Shown: one piece after another, positions 8,602 through 20,007 of the stretch
Position numbering within the stretch: position 1 is the stretch's first letter
How the letters are laid out: each line of letters opens with the position of its first letter
Notes under the pieces: model-generated
What the model saw: the letters and a program-made list of their open reading frames with translations, nothing else
Told to the model about the DNA's origin: nothing
The model's database searches: none
Made by a program: the position numbers and the translations under genes
From: Calidifontibacillus erzurumensis
GTDB lineage: Bacteria > Bacillota > Bacilli > Bacillales > Bacillaceae_J
NCBI RefSeq assembly: GCF_013303125.1
Contig: NZ_JABTTE010000024.1
Span: 1-57,934 of the forward strand
DNA: 57,934 bases
Direction of reading: 5' to 3'

Positions 8602-9039
8602 TTAAAAAATAGTGCATATTTTCTCTTTAAATTCAACTAATCCTCCGGTATAAGTATTGTTTTCGTTTAAACGAAAGGTGCTGAGCATCGTTCCTTCTTT
8701 TTCATTGAGATGACTGTCAAAACCAACCATCACTAATATTTCTTTTTCTTTTCTGACATTATTTTCTCTTTCTTTTACCTCTATTACATAAACATCAGTG
8801 GCATAAATTCCGTTTACAACTTCATTAGGTATTAGTGAAAATTTTATTTTCTTTGGATAAGGAGTTGTCTCTGCCTCGTATTTTTCTAAATTCGTCCGTT
8901 TATACAAAATATCTTTTTCTTCATCAGTCAGTTCCCATATAGAACAACCAGTGGTAACTAAAGAAAACAATAATCCCAAAGAGGCAATAACTTTTTTAAG
9001 ACCACTCTTAATTTTTAAATAATCCACCCTCCTTACCAA
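8602..9039 (-). CDS. Small predicted lipoprotein of unknown function
   Basis: Protein of 145 residues with a basic N-terminus, a hydrophobic stretch (VIASLGLLFSLV) and a weak lipobox ending TTGC, so probably membrane-anchored on the outside. The remainder is charged, with a beta-rich pattern and no recognised domain. Start choice is unsure: the frame opens at TTG 9039 with GGTGA seven bases upstream, while a stronger AAGGAGG lies just inside the frame next to GTG at 9027. It is transcribed toward the RND operon. The gap 8471-8601 shows no other gene. Confidence 0.6.
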   Translation of the reverse strand: MVRRVDYLKIKSGLKKVIASLGLLFSLVTTGCSIWELTDEEKDILYKRTNLEKYEAETTPYPKKIKFSLIPNEVVNGIYATDVYVIEVKERENNVRKEKEILVMVGFDSHLNEKEGTMLSTFRLNENNTYTGGLVEFKEKICTIF

Positions 9040-9202
9040 CCAAAATTCACCAGAAAATCCCTAAAATAAACTATAACTCTATTATTAATCTAGGTTCAAA
9101 AGAAGAATAACTTTGGAAAATAATATAAATTTTTTCATAATTACACCCACAAACGTGCCAGTTTTTGTCGAAGCGTATAGCGTAAAAGAAAAAGGAGGAA
9201 TC

Positions 9203-10438
9203 ATGATGAAAATTAAAAAGACGGTAATGAGTGGTGCAGTAGCATCTGCGCTTATTTTTTCAACGATCGGAACAGGCTCAGTATTTGCTGAGGAAGGCGT
9301 CGTTGAACTACAAGCACCAGAAATTGAAGAAGCTGTTACAGTTGATACAGACGAGCAAAGGGCTTTAGCAGAAGTAAATGTAACCGTTGAAGACACTGTA
9401 GAAGATGGTGAGATTTCTGAAGAAGCCACAACAGATGCTGAAAAACCTATGAAAGAAGGAAGCGAAGACACGGATCAACAGCAAGAAAAAGCATCGACGT
9501 TAGTACCTGGAGATTTCCTCTATTTTGTAAAAATTATGATGGAAAAAATAAGACTTGCAGTAACGTTTGATGAATACAAAGAAGCTCGCATGTTAGCCCA
9601 GTTTGCTGCAGAACGTATTGCTGAAGCAAATGTATTAATAGCGGAAGGGAAAACGGACGAAGCTATTGAACTTCTAAAAAAAGCGATTGCAATACAAGAT
9701 GAAGCAGCTGAAAAGTTAGCAGAAGCGGAAAAAACAGAAGCTTCTGATGAAATAGAAGTAGTAACTAAAGAAGAGGGAACTCAAGACTCTGAAGCTACAG
9801 AAGAAACAACAGAAGACACTGAAGAAACAACAATAGAAGACAATGTAACTAAAGAGACAGAAGCGGGAATTGATGACGAAGTTGCAGAAAACGAAGTAGA
9901 AGTGAAACTCGCTCAAAATATTGATGCATTAACGGCAGCACTATCCCATGTAAAAAATCCTACAGCTCAATTAGCTTTAATGAAAAATATTCAAAAGTCT
10001 TTTGTTAAATTAGACAAAAAGTTAGCGAAGATGGAGGAAAAGGCAGCAAAGTACATAGATGAAACAGCTGATGAAGAGGAAAAAGTTGCGACTGAAACAA
10101 AAGTCTCTAAAGAAGAAGTAACCAAAATTACTGAAGAAAAAGAAGCAGCAACTACTGATACTGAAGCTGTTGAAAAAGAAACAAAAACAGAAGGACAAGC
10201 TGAATCAGAAGCAGTTGTAAAAGTGGAAGAAAAAATTATTGTTGCACCTGGATTAGTTAAGAAAGAAGAAGCAAAAGCAAAGGCTCAAGAAAAACGTGCG
10301 GAAGTACAAGCAAAAGTTGCTGCTAAAAAACAAGAAGTTCAACAAAAGAAAGCTGAAAAAGAGCAGCAAGTAAATGAAAAGAAACAAAATGCCCAAAAAA
10401 ATGGCTCTCCAAATAATCATGGTAAAGGAAACGAATAA
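9203..10438 (+). CDS. Secreted DUF5667-domain protein, acidic/coiled
   Basis: Protein of 411 residues starting at ATG 9203 behind AAAGGAGGAATC; an in-frame upstream extension has no ribosome site. The signal peptide ends near SVFAEE. Residues about 120-205 (LVPGDFLYFVKIMMEKIRLA and the helices AERIAEANVLIAEGKTDEAI, KKAIAIQDEAAEKL) match the DUF5667 pattern, a domain found in exported proteins of spore-formers and actinobacteria. Around it are Glu/Thr-rich acidic linkers, and the C-terminal 70 residues are a Lys/Gln/Glu coiled-coil-like tail. No catalytic motif is seen. It is probably free or wall-associated outside the cell; the role is unknown. Confidence 0.75.
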   Translation: MMKIKKTVMSGAVASALIFSTIGTGSVFAEEGVVELQAPEIEEAVTVDTDEQRALAEVNVTVEDTVEDGEISEEATTDAEKPMKEGSEDTDQQQEKASTLVPGDFLYFVKIMMEKIRLAVTFDEYKEARMLAQFAAERIAEANVLIAEGKTDEAIELLKKAIAIQDEAAEKLAEAEKTEASDEIEVVTKEEGTQDSEATEETTEDTEETTIEDNVTKETEAGIDDEVAENEVEVKLAQNIDALTAALSHVKNPTAQLALMKNIQKSFVKLDKKLAKMEEKAAKYIDETADEEEKVATETKVSKEEVTKITEEKEAATTDTEAVEKETKTEGQAESEAVVKVEEKIIVAPGLVKKEEAKAKAQEKRAEVQAKVAAKKQEVQQKKAEKEQQVNEKKQNAQKNGSPNNHGKGNE

Positions 10439-10449
10439 ATCAACTCAGC

Positions 10450-10482
10450 AACCTAGTACAATTTGTACTAGGTTGTTTTTTG
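10450..10482 (+). terminator. Terminator of the DUF5667 gene
   Basis: AACCTAGTACA (10450-10460) pairs with TGTACTAGGTT (10464-10474), followed by GTTTTTT. Confidence 0.92.
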
Positions 10483-11588
10483 CACTTAGGTACACGGACG
10501 TTTTGTCCAGATTATCCTTGAGTATCAACCTAATATTTTCGCACAACCCCTAACTACAAACGTTAGTTTTAGCGTTCTTTTTAAAATATTTAAAAGGAAT
10601 TTTTTTATTCAAAAACTTATGTAATTGGAACCTCAATGTTACATCATTAACTTTGATAAAATTTCTTACATAACAAGCTTGGTTTAAAAAAATTCAAAAG
10701 GATAGCCACATTACATAGCTAGGATCCGGAACAAAATGAAACGATTTTCCATCCGGTAAAACACGGATTTTGTCAATTTGGGGCAAGTCCGTGTTTTTAT
10801 TTTTTCCCATGAGTCTTTCAAAATTGGAAGAATTTTTAATGAAAAAGTATTCAAAAAAATAAAAAAAAGAAGTTGCCAAATGAGGATATTTAAAATATAA
10901 TCAAAACATACTTCATGTAAGAAAATATAACATCAATAAGTTAGATAATATTACATCAAGAAAAATTGGTTTTTGATGTAAAAAAATAAAACATTAAAAG
11001 ATTTGAATGTTTTTTGGTGTTGAGGATGAAGTGTTTTGATGCGGGAAGGTAACGATTGACAACTGGAAGATAAAATTGAAGGAAAGATTGTTAATCATGA
11101 AGATTAGTAACACGCATAATCGTGTTGTGAATTAAATTGATCTAATTTTGTGAACGGTTGTCGCTTTATACTTCTCGTATCGTAGTTTCCAAACTCGGTT
11201 CTATCCAATGGTGTTATGTGGTTGGGATTGTTTCTTTGTTTAGGTTAATTCAACGATTGCTTTCGTTGATATAAACATAGGAAGAAAAACGGAAATGTTT
11301 GTTAAGTGTTTTAAAGCTGATTAATAAATTAAAAGCAACGAAAGGGATTTTTGGATCGTGGATTTATAACTTAAATCGATGAAATTAGATTGTTTTTGAT
11401 CGATATTAAATAATTCATCACTAAATGATTTATTAATTCATATCAAAAATAGATTAAAACATTAAAAAACTCATATTGATTAGATTGATTCAAAACGATA
11501 AAATAAAAAACAAGATTAAAATAACGAAATTTGATATCAAAAATGGAATGAAGAACAACCTATGAAATGCGAAAAGGGGAGAAATATC
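10483..11588. other. Gene-poor 1.1 kb gap before glutamate synthase
   Basis: No convincing gene was found. It holds an orphan terminator-like hairpin (AAACACGGA near 10759 with TCCGTGTTT near 10788, then T-rich). It also holds a perfect 9-base inverted repeat TTACATCAA/TTGATGTAA (10951-10959 and 10973-10981), with a related TTACATCA at 10639 and AACATCAA near 10929. A small AACACG/CGTGTT hairpin lies at 11109-11126. The last 200 bases are very AT-rich. A divergent gltC regulator, expected in B. subtilis, is not present. It probably serves as a long leader or promoter region for the glutamate synthase gene. Confidence 0.5.
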
Positions 11589-14500
11589 ATGAATCAATCT
11601 AAAATACCGATGAAACAGGGATTGTATAATCCGATTTTTGAGCGAGATGCTTGCGGAATTGGTTTTATTGCAAATTTAAATGGTGAAAGTTCTCATCAAA
11701 CTGTAAAGCAAGGTATTGAGATGCTTTGCCGATTGGAACACCGTGGCGGTCAAGGAAGCGATCCAAATATCGGCGATGGAGCTGGAATTTTAACAAAACT
11801 ACCTCATACGTTTTTTCAAAAAGTTTGCCCGGATTTGATTAAAGAAGAAGGCGAGTATGCAGTGGGAATGGTATTCCTGCCGCAAGATGCAACCCTTCGT
11901 AACCAATGTGAAGATGCATTTGAAAAAATCATCGTTGAAGAAGGCTGCGAGTTGCTAGGTTGGAGAACGGTGCCAACGAATGATGAAAAAATCGGTGTTC
12001 AGGCAAAAGAAAGTCAGCCATTTATGCGCCAATTTTTTATTGGGAAAGCAGGAAACGTATTCGAAGATGAGGAGTTTGAGAGAAAACTTTACATCATTCG
12101 TAAAAGAACTGAAAAAATGGTTAAAGATCAGTCGCTTGCTGGTGATGATACATTTTATGTGGCAAGTCTCTCATCTAGAACAATCGTCTATAAAGGGATG
12201 CTGACACCAGAACAGTTGGAACAATACTATTTAGATCTTCAAGATGAATCATTCCAATCAGCATTTGTACTTGTTCACTCTCGTTATAGTACGAATACTT
12301 TCCCAAGCTGGGAACGGGCGCATCCTAACCGAATGTTGATCCATAACGGTGAGATCAATACGTTGACTGGTAATGTTAGTTGGATGAAAGCTCGTGAAAA
12401 GCGGATTGCATCATCTTTATTCGGAGAAAAAACAAATGAATTATTGCCAATTATTGATGAAAACGGCAGCGATTCATCTTCCTTTGATAATTGCTTAGAA
12501 TTTTTAGTTCGTACAGGTCGCTCACTCCCACACGCAGCGATGATGATGGTGCCCGAACCATGGGAAAAAGATGAATTAATGGATGATTCCATTAAAGCAT
12601 TTTACGAGTTTCATAGCCATTTGATGGAACCGTGGGATGGACCAGGTGCATTTGCTTTTACAGACGGACTGCAAATTGGTGCGATGCAAGACCGCAACGG
12701 TTTACGCCCAGCTCGCTACTATATAACAGTCGATGGCACAATTATTTTTGCTTCAGAGGCAGGAGTTATCGATCTTGAGCCAGAGCAAGTCGTTGTCAAA
12801 GGGCGTTTAAGTCCAGGGAAAATGCTCCTCGTTGATTTAAAAGAAGGGCGCATTATTCCGAATGAGGAAATCAAGAAAAAGGTAGCTTGCGAACAACCGT
12901 ATCGGGAATTGCTGAATAAAAACAGCATCTATATCGAGCAATTAGAAGTTTCAAGTGATTCGCAACTAGATTTGTCATTACCTTTATCAAAATATTATCA
13001 CGCTTTTGGCTATACTGTCGAGGAATTGAAAAAAGTAATTAGTGACATGGCAGTAAGTGGAAAAGAGCCAATTAATTCAATGGGGAATGATATGCCGGTT
13101 GCCGTGCTATCAAATCATTCTCAGCTTCTATACAACTATTTCCGACAGCTTTTTGCTCAAGTGACAAATCCGCCAATTGATGCGATTCGTGAAGAGTTTG
13201 TAACATCAACGACAACGTATCTTGGAAGAGAAGGGGACTTACTTGAACCAAATGGAGAAAGCTGCCGTCGCATCCGATTAGAAACTCCAATTCTATCAGA
13301 TGGTGATTTAGCAAAAATACGCGAAAATGCGGAAAATTTAAAATCAATCACGTTCCCGATTTTATTTAAAGCAAATGAAGGGAAACAGGCACTTGAAAGT
13401 TCATTGCATCAATTATTTGCTCAAGTAGATGATGCGATCTCCAATGGATATTCTATCGTTATTTTATCAGATAGAGACATGAATGATGAATTTGCAAGCA
13501 TTCCGGCGCTTTTAGCAGCAAGTGGACTTCACCACCACTTAGTCCGCCAAGGTTCAAGAACGAAAGTCAGCATTATCGTTGAAACTGGTGAAGCAAGAGA
13601 CGTCCACCAATTAGCGTTATTGATTGGTTACGGTGCAGATGCGATCAACCCATATTTAGTATTTGCAAGCCTTAGAGAAATGGTTGAAAAAGGCGAATTG
13701 CAAATTGATGAGACGAAAGCAGCTTACAACTATAGAAAAGCCGCAACGGACGGAATTGTAAAAATCATGTCAAAAATGGGTATTTCTACGATTCAAAGTT
13801 ATCGTGGCGCGCAAATCTTTGAAGCTATTGGTCTATCTTCTGAAGTAGTTGATCAATACTTTACAGGTACAACTTCTGCTTTAGGAGGAATTGGCCTCGA
13901 AACAATTGCTGAAGAAACACTCATGCGTCATGAAATTGCTTTTGGGGAAGAAAAGCCTCTAAAACCAGGAAGCGACTTCCAATATCGCAAAGATGGTGAG
14001 ACGCATGCATTTAATCCAGAAGTTATTAAGATGTTGAAAACAGCTTGCCGTAATGGGGATTATGAACTGTATAAAAAATATGCCGAGAAAGCTAATGAAG
14101 GTCAATTCGTTTTCATTCGTGATCTATTAGCATTTAAAGAAGCAACACCGATCCCGCTTGATGAAGTCGAGCCGGTTGAATCAATTGTCCGCCGCTTTAA
14201 AACGGGCGCCATGTCATACGGTTCTCTTAGCCAAGAAGCCCATGAAGTATTGGCAATCGCTATGAACCGAATCGGCGGTAAAAGCAACTCTGGTGAAGGT
14301 GGGGAACATCCTAGCCGTTACCAGCCAGATGCCAACGGCGACCTGCGACGCAGCGCGATCAAACAAGTTGCATCCGGCCGCTTTGGAGTTACAAGCCAAT
14401 ATTTAGTCAATTGCGATGAAATTCAAATTAAAATGGCCCAAGGTGCAAAACCAGGGGAAGGCGGACAGCTTCCAGGACATAAAGTGTATCCATGGATTGC

Positions 14501-16091
14501 TGAAGTGCGTGGCACCACCCCAGGTGTTGGATTAATTTCACCACCACCGCACCACGATATTTATTCAATTGAAGACTTGGCGCAATTGATTTTCGATTTG
14601 AAAAATTCAAACCCATCCGCGAGGATTAGCGTCAAACTTGTAGCAAAAGCGGGTGTTGGTACAATTGCCGCCGGCGTTGCCAAAGGTCTTGCTGATGTTA
14701 TTTTAATCAGCGGTGCTGACGGCGGAACAGGTGCAGCGCCTCGTTCAAGTATTAAACATGCAGGGATTCCATGGGAAATTGGGCTTGCCGAAACCCATCA
14801 AACATTGCTCTTAAATGGTCTTCGTGACCGAGTCATTTTAGAAGTTGACGGAAAACTAATGACTGGCGGTGATATCGTAATGGCTGCCCTATTAGGTGCC
14901 GAAGAATTTGGATTTGCATCTTCTGCGTTAGTTGTTCTAGGCTGCGTCATGGTTCGCCAATGTCACTTGAACACATGCCCAGTCGGTATTGCAACACAAG
15001 ATCCGGAACTTCGCAAAAAGTTCCTTGGTAAACCGGAAGATGTAGAGAATTTCATGAGATTTATTGCTCAAGACGTCCGTGAAATTATGGCACAGTTAGG
15101 CTTTAGAACGATCAATGAGATGGTTGGCCGCACCGATCTATTAGTTCAAAGCAAACAAGCGAAATCCCATTGGAAAGCAAAATATGTAAATATTTCTCCT
15201 TTACTTTACCAACCACCTGTAGAAGGAGGAAGATACAACCTAAGACAGCAAAACCATGGGATCGAAAATACACTTGACTATAAAGAATTGCTGAACATCG
15301 CCAAACCTGCTCTTGACAATCAAGAAAAAGTAAAAGCAAGCTTCCCGATTCAAAACATCAACCGTACAGTTGGTACAATTTTAGGAAGTGAGATTTCCAA
15401 ACGTTACGGTGGAGATGGCTTGCCAGAAGATACAATTCAACTAACATTTACTGGTTCAGCAGGACTAAGTTTTGGATCATTCTTACCAAAAGGTGTCACG
15501 CTCAACTTGGTTGGAGACGCCAACGACTATATTGGAAAAGGATTATCTGGTGGTAAAATCGTAGTTTGTCCATCTGAAAAGTCAATTTTTGTGCCAGAAG
15601 AAAATACAATTATCGGTAATGTTGCCTTTTACGGGGCGACATCAGGAGAAGCTTATATTCGCGGTTTAGCTGGAGAACGTTTCTGTGTCAGAAACAGCGG
15701 CGTTGAAGCGGTTGTTGAAGGAATTGGCGATCATGGCTGCGAGTATATGACAGGCGGAACTGTTGTCATCCTTGGAGATGTAGGGAAAAACTTTGCAGCT
15801 GGAATGTCTGGCGGAATTGCATATGTGTTCGTTGAAGACAAAGATGTTTTCAATAAACAATGCAATCATGAGATGGTCGACATTGATCCGTTAGTCGCTG
15901 AAGAAGACATCAGCAAATTAAAACAGCTTGTGCAAAATCATTATAAATATACAAACAGTACTCGTGCAGTATATCTTCTCAACCATTGGGAAGAAAACTT
16001 GGCGAAATGGGTAAAGGTTATTCCAAAAGAATATAAAAGAGTTTTACAGCAAGCTAATGGCGAAGCGGTGCCTGAAATGCAGCATCAATAA
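11589..16091 (+). CDS. gltA: Glutamate synthase, large (alpha) subunit
   Basis: Enzyme of 1500 residues that forms glutamate from glutamine and 2-oxoglutarate. The N-terminal class II glutaminase domain begins after a 21-residue propeptide at Cys22 (ERDACGIGF). A central domain, the FMN/2-oxoglutarate barrel ([23 protein letters not shown]) and the 3Fe-4S cysteines C1119-x5-C1125-x4-C1130 follow, ending in the GXGXG helix domain (SGGIAYVF). ATG 11589 is preferred because GGGGAG lies eight bases before it; an ATG at 11562 lacks a site. The NADPH-binding small subunit, normally the next gene in Bacillus, is absent here, so electrons must come from a subunit encoded elsewhere or from ferredoxin. 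Confidence 0.93.
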   Translation: MNQSKIPMKQGLYNPIFERDACGIGFIANLNGESSHQTVKQGIEMLCRLEHRGGQGSDPNIGDGAGILTKLPHTFFQKVCPDLIKEEGEYAVGMVFLPQDATLRNQCEDAFEKIIVEEGCELLGWRTVPTNDEKIGVQAKESQPFMRQFFIGKAGNVFEDEEFERKLYIIRKRTEKMVKDQSLAGDDTFYVASLSSRTIVYKGMLTPEQLEQYYLDLQDESFQSAFVLVHSRYSTNTFPSWERAHPNRMLIHNGEINTLTGNVSWMKAREKRIASSLFGEKTNELLPIIDENGSDSSSFDNCLEFLVRTGRSLPHAAMMMVPEPWEKDELMDDSIKAFYEFHSHLMEPWDGPGAFAFTDGLQIGAMQDRNGLRPARYYITVDGTIIFASEAGVIDLEPEQVVVKGRLSPGKMLLVDLKEGRIIPNEEIKKKVACEQPYRELLNKNSIYIEQLEVSSDSQLDLSLPLSKYYHAFGYTVEELKKVISDMAVSGKEPINSMGNDMPVAVLSNHSQLLYNYFRQLFAQVTNPPIDAIREEFVTSTTTYLGREGDLLEPNGESCRRIRLETPILSDGDLAKIRENAENLKSITFPILFKANEGKQALESSLHQLFAQVDDAISNGYSIVILSDRDMNDEFASIPALLAASGLHHHLVRQGSRTKVSIIVETGEARDVHQLALLIGYGADAINPYLVFASLREMVEKGELQIDETKAAYNYRKAATDGIVKIMSKMGISTIQSYRGAQIFEAIGLSSEVVDQYFTGTTSALGGIGLETIAEETLMRHEIAFGEEKPLKPGSDFQYRKDGETHAFNPEVIKMLKTACRNGDYELYKKYAEKANEGQFVFIRDLLAFKEATPIPLDEVEPVESIVRRFKTGAMSYGSLSQEAHEVLAIAMNRIGGKSNSGEGGEHPSRYQPDANGDLRRSAIKQVASGRFGVTSQYLVNCDEIQIKMAQGAKPGEGGQLPGHKVYPWIAEVRGTTPGVGLISPPPHHDIYSIEDLAQLIFDLKNSNPSARISVKLVAKAGVGTIAAGVAKGLADVILISGADGGTGAAPRSSIKHAGIPWEIGLAETHQTLLLNGLRDRVILEVDGKLMTGGDIVMAALLGAEEFGFASSALVVLGCVMVRQCHLNTCPVGIATQDPELRKKFLGKPEDVENFMRFIAQDVREIMAQLGFRTINEMVGRTDLLVQSKQAKSHWKAKYVNISPLLYQPPVEGGRYNLRQQNHGIENTLDYKELLNIAKPALDNQEKVKASFPIQNINRTVGTILGSEISKRYGGDGLPEDTIQLTFTGSAGLSFGSFLPKGVTLNLVGDANDYIGKGLSGGKIVVCPSEKSIFVPEENTIIGNVAFYGATSGEAYIRGLAGERFCVRNSGVEAVVEGIGDHGCEYMTGGTVVILGDVGKNFAAGMSGGIAYVFVEDKDVFNKQCNHEMVDIDPLVAEEDISKLKQLVQNHYKYTNSTRAVYLLNHWEENLAKWVKVIPKEYKRVLQQANGEAVPEMQHQ

Positions 16092-16167
16092 CTCTTTGGG
16101 CGCCTTTACCCGGCGCCCTCTATAAAAAACTCTTTCTTATTCGCAATTGTTATGAAGGAGGATTCCA

Positions 16168-17412
16168 ATGTCAATTACAACTGCCTATATCCAACAACTT
16201 TTTGCCGACCGCATTGGCGGAGCTGAGTTTGGGATAAAAGAAGAAATTTATAAATTTGAAAAAATAAAAAGGGCAAAACGGGCTGCAATGAAAGCCAATC
16301 CTTCAATTCCGTTAATTGATTTAGGTGTCGGGGAACCTGATGCGATGGCAGATGCAGGGGTGGTCCAAAAGTTAGCTGAAGAGGCAGCGAAAAAAGAAAA
16401 TCGCTTTTATGCTGACAACGGTATTGCGGAGTTTAAAGAAGCAGCCGCAAGTTATATGAAAAATGTCTTTGGAGTTGACGGACTTAATCCGGAAACGGAA
16501 GTGAACCACAGCATCGGTTCAAAACCAGCTTTGGCTATGCTTCCTACAGCCTTCATCAATCCCGGCGATATTACGTTAATGCCTTCTCCAAATTATCCGA
16601 TCTTAGGCACTCACACAAAATACAATGGCGGGGAAGTTGTAACATTGCCGCTGACAGAAGAAAATGGTTTTCTTCCTGATTTGGAAGCTGTTCCTGCCGA
16701 TATTTTAAAAAAGACAAAACTTCTATATTTGAATTACCCGAACAATCCTACAGGAGCTGTTGCTACCCCGGAATTTTTTGAAAAAGTTGTGCATTTTGCA
16801 AAGAAACATGAAATCATCGTCGTGCATGATGCTGCTTATGCTGCCTTAGTCTTTGACGATGAAAAACCATTGAGCTTCCTTTCAATCCCAGGTGCGAAAG
16901 ATGTTGGAATAGAACTGCATTCATTATCAAAATCGTTTAATATGACTGGTTGGCGCATTGGCTTTGTTGCTGGAAATGAGAAGATTGTAAAAGCATTTGC
17001 GACAGTTAAAGATAACAATGATTCAGGACAATTTATGGCAATCCAAAAAGCTGCCGCTTACGCACTTCAACATCCTGAAATTACGAAGAAAACAGCGGAA
17101 AAATATTCACGCCGACATGAAATGCTTGTAAATGCATTGAAAGAATGCGGCTTCCAAGCAAAAAAACCGAAAGGCTCTTTCTTCTTATATACAAAAGCAC
17201 CAAAAGCTGTTGAAAATGGACCAGTTTTTCAAACGGCAGAAGACTTCAGTCAATATTTAATTTTAGAACATTTAATCTCGACCGTTCCATGGGATGATGC
17301 CGGTCCTTATATCCGATTCTCGGTAACTTTCCAAGCAGACAGCATTGAAGAAGAAAAATGTGTAATTGAGGAAATTAAAGCAAGGTTAGGTAAAAATAAA
17401 TTTATTTTTTAA
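16168..17412 (+). CDS. dapL: LL-diaminopimelate aminotransferase
   Basis: Fold-type I PLP aminotransferase of 414 residues. It has the ATG behind GAAGGAGGATTCC, the glycine-rich LGVGEPD and FYADNGIAEFKEA segments, NYPNNPTG, and the PLP lysine K255 in SLSKSFNMTGWRIG. The family and the adjoining dapF indicate DapL, which converts tetrahydrodipicolinate directly to LL-diaminopimelate using glutamate, bypassing the succinyl or acetyl branch. Many Bacillus use the acetyl branch, so this assignment is notable. It sits 76 bases after the glutamate synthase gene and 17 bases before dapF, so product and amino donor genes are clustered. A related aspartate-type aminotransferase cannot be fully excluded. 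Confidence 0.85.
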   Translation: MSITTAYIQQLFADRIGGAEFGIKEEIYKFEKIKRAKRAAMKANPSIPLIDLGVGEPDAMADAGVVQKLAEEAAKKENRFYADNGIAEFKEAAASYMKNVFGVDGLNPETEVNHSIGSKPALAMLPTAFINPGDITLMPSPNYPILGTHTKYNGGEVVTLPLTEENGFLPDLEAVPADILKKTKLLYLNYPNNPTGAVATPEFFEKVVHFAKKHEIIVVHDAAYAALVFDDEKPLSFLSIPGAKDVGIELHSLSKSFNMTGWRIGFVAGNEKIVKAFATVKDNNDSGQFMAIQKAAAYALQHPEITKKTAEKYSRRHEMLVNALKECGFQAKKPKGSFFLYTKAPKAVENGPVFQTAEDFSQYLILEHLISTVPWDDAGPYIRFSVTFQADSIEEEKCVIEEIKARLGKNKFIF

Positions 17413-17429
17413 GGGAGGTGAAGGGGAGC

Positions 17430-18299
17430 ATGAAGTTTACAAAAATGCAAGGTTTAGGCAACAATTATGTATTCTTTAACCTTTTAGAAGATCCAATGGA
17501 TAACATCGATTTGGTGGAGCTTTCAAAGCAAGTATCTGATGTCAACTTTGGAATTGGGTCTGATGGTATTATATTAATTTGCCCATCCGAGCATGCGGAC
17601 TTCCGAATGAGAATTTTTAATAAAGATGGATCTGAAGGAAAAAACTGCGGCAATGGTTTACGTTGTGTTGCGAAATACTTATACGACCATATGTATGCAA
17701 CTGAGACGAAATTCACTATTGAAACATTAGGCGGGGATGTAACAGTTGAAGTGGAGCCCGGTCGTTTCGGTGAAGTGAAATATGTAACGGTTGATATGGG
17801 AGAGCCGAAGCTTTTAAGGGAAATGATTCCAATGGCAGGCGATCCGCATTCGATGGTCATCAATGAACCTTTTATCATCAATGGACAAGAATTTCATTTA
17901 ACTTGTGTTTCGATGGGTAACCCACATGCAATCATTTTTGTAGATGATGTCGGGCAAGTGCCATTGGAGACGATTGGTCCAATGATTGAGCATGACCCAT
18001 TATTTCCGGAGCGGGTGAATGTAGGTTTTGTTACCGTTAAAAATCGACAAGAAATTGATTACCGCGTTTGGGAGCGTGGTTCCGGAATTACAATGGCATG
18101 CGGAACAGGCGCTTGTGCAGCAGTTGTTGCCGCTACTTTAAATAATAAGTTAGATAAGTACGTTCCTATTACCGTTCACCTTCCGGGCGGCGATTTAACT
18201 GTCAGATGGGATGAAACGAATCATGTTTGGAAAAAAGGTGAAGCAGCTTACATTTGTCATGGGGAATTAGACTTACGATCAGGAAAGCAAGCTTCATAA
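17430..18299 (+). CDS. dapF: Diaminopimelate epimerase
   Basis: Enzyme of 289 residues that converts LL- to meso-diaminopimelate for peptidoglycan and lysine. The two catalytic cysteines are present: C73 in GKNCGNGLRC and C224 in MACGTGACA. MKFTKMQGLGN is the usual N-terminus, so ATG 17430 is chosen. The in-frame GTG at 17418 falls inside the ribosome site AAGGGAGGTG. It is paired with dapL and likely co-transcribed. Confidence 0.95.
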   Translation: MKFTKMQGLGNNYVFFNLLEDPMDNIDLVELSKQVSDVNFGIGSDGIILICPSEHADFRMRIFNKDGSEGKNCGNGLRCVAKYLYDHMYATETKFTIETLGGDVTVEVEPGRFGEVKYVTVDMGEPKLLREMIPMAGDPHSMVINEPFIINGQEFHLTCVSMGNPHAIIFVDDVGQVPLETIGPMIEHDPLFPERVNVGFVTVKNRQEIDYRVWERGSGITMACGTGACAAVVAATLNNKLDKYVPITVHLPGGDLTVRWDETNHVWKKGEAAYICHGELDLRSGKQAS

Positions 18300-18433
18300 G
18301 AAAGACGATGTTGTTGATTACGATTCAGGCAAAAAACTGTTTCTTAAATTATTAATGAAAAAAGGAAAATGACCAAGGAAAAACCTTGTGCCATATATAT
18401 TCTCATATTCATATAAATCAGGAGGGCTATAGT

Positions 18434-19771
18434 ATGAAAAAGTCTTACACAAAAGAACAAATCTTCCAATTAGTTAAAGAACAAGATGTGAAATTCATTC
18501 GCTTACAATTTACAGATCTTTTTGGCACAATTAAAAACGTTGAAATTCCAGTGAGCCAATTGGAAAAAGCGCTTGACAATAAATGTATGTTTGACGGCTC
18601 GTCTATTGAAGGTTTCGTGCGCATTGAAGAATCGGACATGTACCTATATCCAGATTTAGATACATTTGTTATTTTCCCTTGGACTGCAGAAAAAGGAAAA
18701 GTAGCTCGTTTCATTTGCGACATCTACCATCCAGACGGAACTCCATTCGAAGGCGATCCACGCAACAATTTAAAACGCATTTTAGCTGAAATGAGAGAGC
18801 TTGGTTTCACTGACTTCAACCTAGGACCAGAACCTGAATTCTTCCTATTTAAATTAAATGAAAAAGGTGAACCAACTCTTGAATTAAATGACAACGGTGG
18901 TTACTTCGATTTAGCTCCAACCGATTTAGGTGAAAATTGCCGCCGTGATATCGTTTTAGAACTTGAAGAAATGGGCTTTGAAATTGAAGCTTCTCACCAC
19001 GAAGTTGCGCCGGGTCAGCACGAAATTGATTTTAAATATCAAAATGCTCTACAAGCTTGCGATGATATCCAAACATTTAAACTTGTTGTTAAAACAATTG
19101 CGAGAAAACACGGTCTACACGCGACTTTCATGCCGAAGCCAATCTTTGGTGTAAATGGTTCCGGAATGCACTGCAACTTATCTTTATTTAAAGATGGTCA
19201 AAATGCATTCTTTGATCCAACTGGAGATTTACAATTAAGCGATACAGCTAGACACTTTATTGCCGGTGTTCTAAAACATGTACCGAATTTTACAGCTATT
19301 ACAAACCCAACTGTTAACTCTTATAAACGTTTAGTTCCAGGTTATGAAGCACCTTGTTATGTTGCGTGGTCAGCTAGAAACAGAAGCCCGCTCATCCGGA
19401 TCCCTGCATCTCGCGGAATGAGCACTCGTATTGAAGTTCGCAGCGTCGACCCTTCTGCGAATCCATATTTAGCATTAGCCGTATTGTTAGCAGCTGGATT
19501 AGATGGTATCAAAAATCAATTGACTCCTCCTGCGCCAGTAGACCGTAATATTTATATTATGTCAAAAGAAGAGCGTCTTGAAAATGGCATCTTGAACTTA
19601 CCTGCTTCTTTACATGAAGCACTTGAAAACTTAAAAAGCGACGAAGTTATTAAAAACGCACTTGGTAAACATTTACTTGAAAGATTCATTGAAGCGAAAG
19701 AAATTGAATGGGATATTTTCCGTACAAACGTTCATCCTTGGGAACGTGAACAATATCTTTCACAATATTAA
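18434..19771 (+). CDS. glnA: Glutamine synthetase type I
   Basis: Enzyme of 445 residues, the length of the GSI-alpha class of Firmicutes that lacks adenylylation control. It has the beta-grasp N-terminus, [10 protein letters not shown], the metal/ATP-site motifs GPEPEFFLF and [24 protein letters not shown] and [12 protein letters not shown] 18434 follows AGGAGGGCTATAGT; an upstream in-frame TTG has no site. It forms the GS/GOGAT pair with the glutamate synthase gene of the same cluster. The GlnR gene that precedes glnA in B. subtilis is not here, and no clear GlnR/TnrA box was found in the 134-base gap, so control cannot be read from this window. Confidence 0.95.
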   Translation: MKKSYTKEQIFQLVKEQDVKFIRLQFTDLFGTIKNVEIPVSQLEKALDNKCMFDGSSIEGFVRIEESDMYLYPDLDTFVIFPWTAEKGKVARFICDIYHPDGTPFEGDPRNNLKRILAEMRELGFTDFNLGPEPEFFLFKLNEKGEPTLELNDNGGYFDLAPTDLGENCRRDIVLELEEMGFEIEASHHEVAPGQHEIDFKYQNALQACDDIQTFKLVVKTIARKHGLHATFMPKPIFGVNGSGMHCNLSLFKDGQNAFFDPTGDLQLSDTARHFIAGVLKHVPNFTAITNPTVNSYKRLVPGYEAPCYVAWSARNRSPLIRIPASRGMSTRIEVRSVDPSANPYLALAVLLAAGLDGIKNQLTPPAPVDRNIYIMSKEERLENGILNLPASLHEALENLKSDEVIKNALGKHLLERFIEAKEIEWDIFRTNVHPWEREQYLSQY

Positions 19772-19813
19772 TATTTATAAATAATCTACAGATTTATGTA
19801 TATATAATAGTAG

Positions 19814-19841
19814 AAAATCACCTCACGAGGGTGATTTTTTA
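19814..19841 (+). terminator. Terminator of glnA
   Basis: AAAATCACC (19814-19822) pairs with GGTGATTTT (19829-19838) around a short loop, with trailing T residues. Confidence 0.9.
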
Positions 19842-20007
19842 CTTTTATTTTAAGAAATTATAACTTTTTAATAGGTTTAATATATAAGAAAAGGCATTGT
19901 AAATTTGCTTTTGTGGCCAATTACGTGTATTTCTATTCATAAATAACAACTTGTCCCCATATATTGAAAGTAATGAGAGCTCTTGACCTAGTTTAGGAGG
20001 TATAGGG

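Noticed and set aside
10694-10879. Minus-strand 61-codon frame
   Set aside because: It runs through a terminator-like hairpin, has no good ribosome site and matches no family I recognise.
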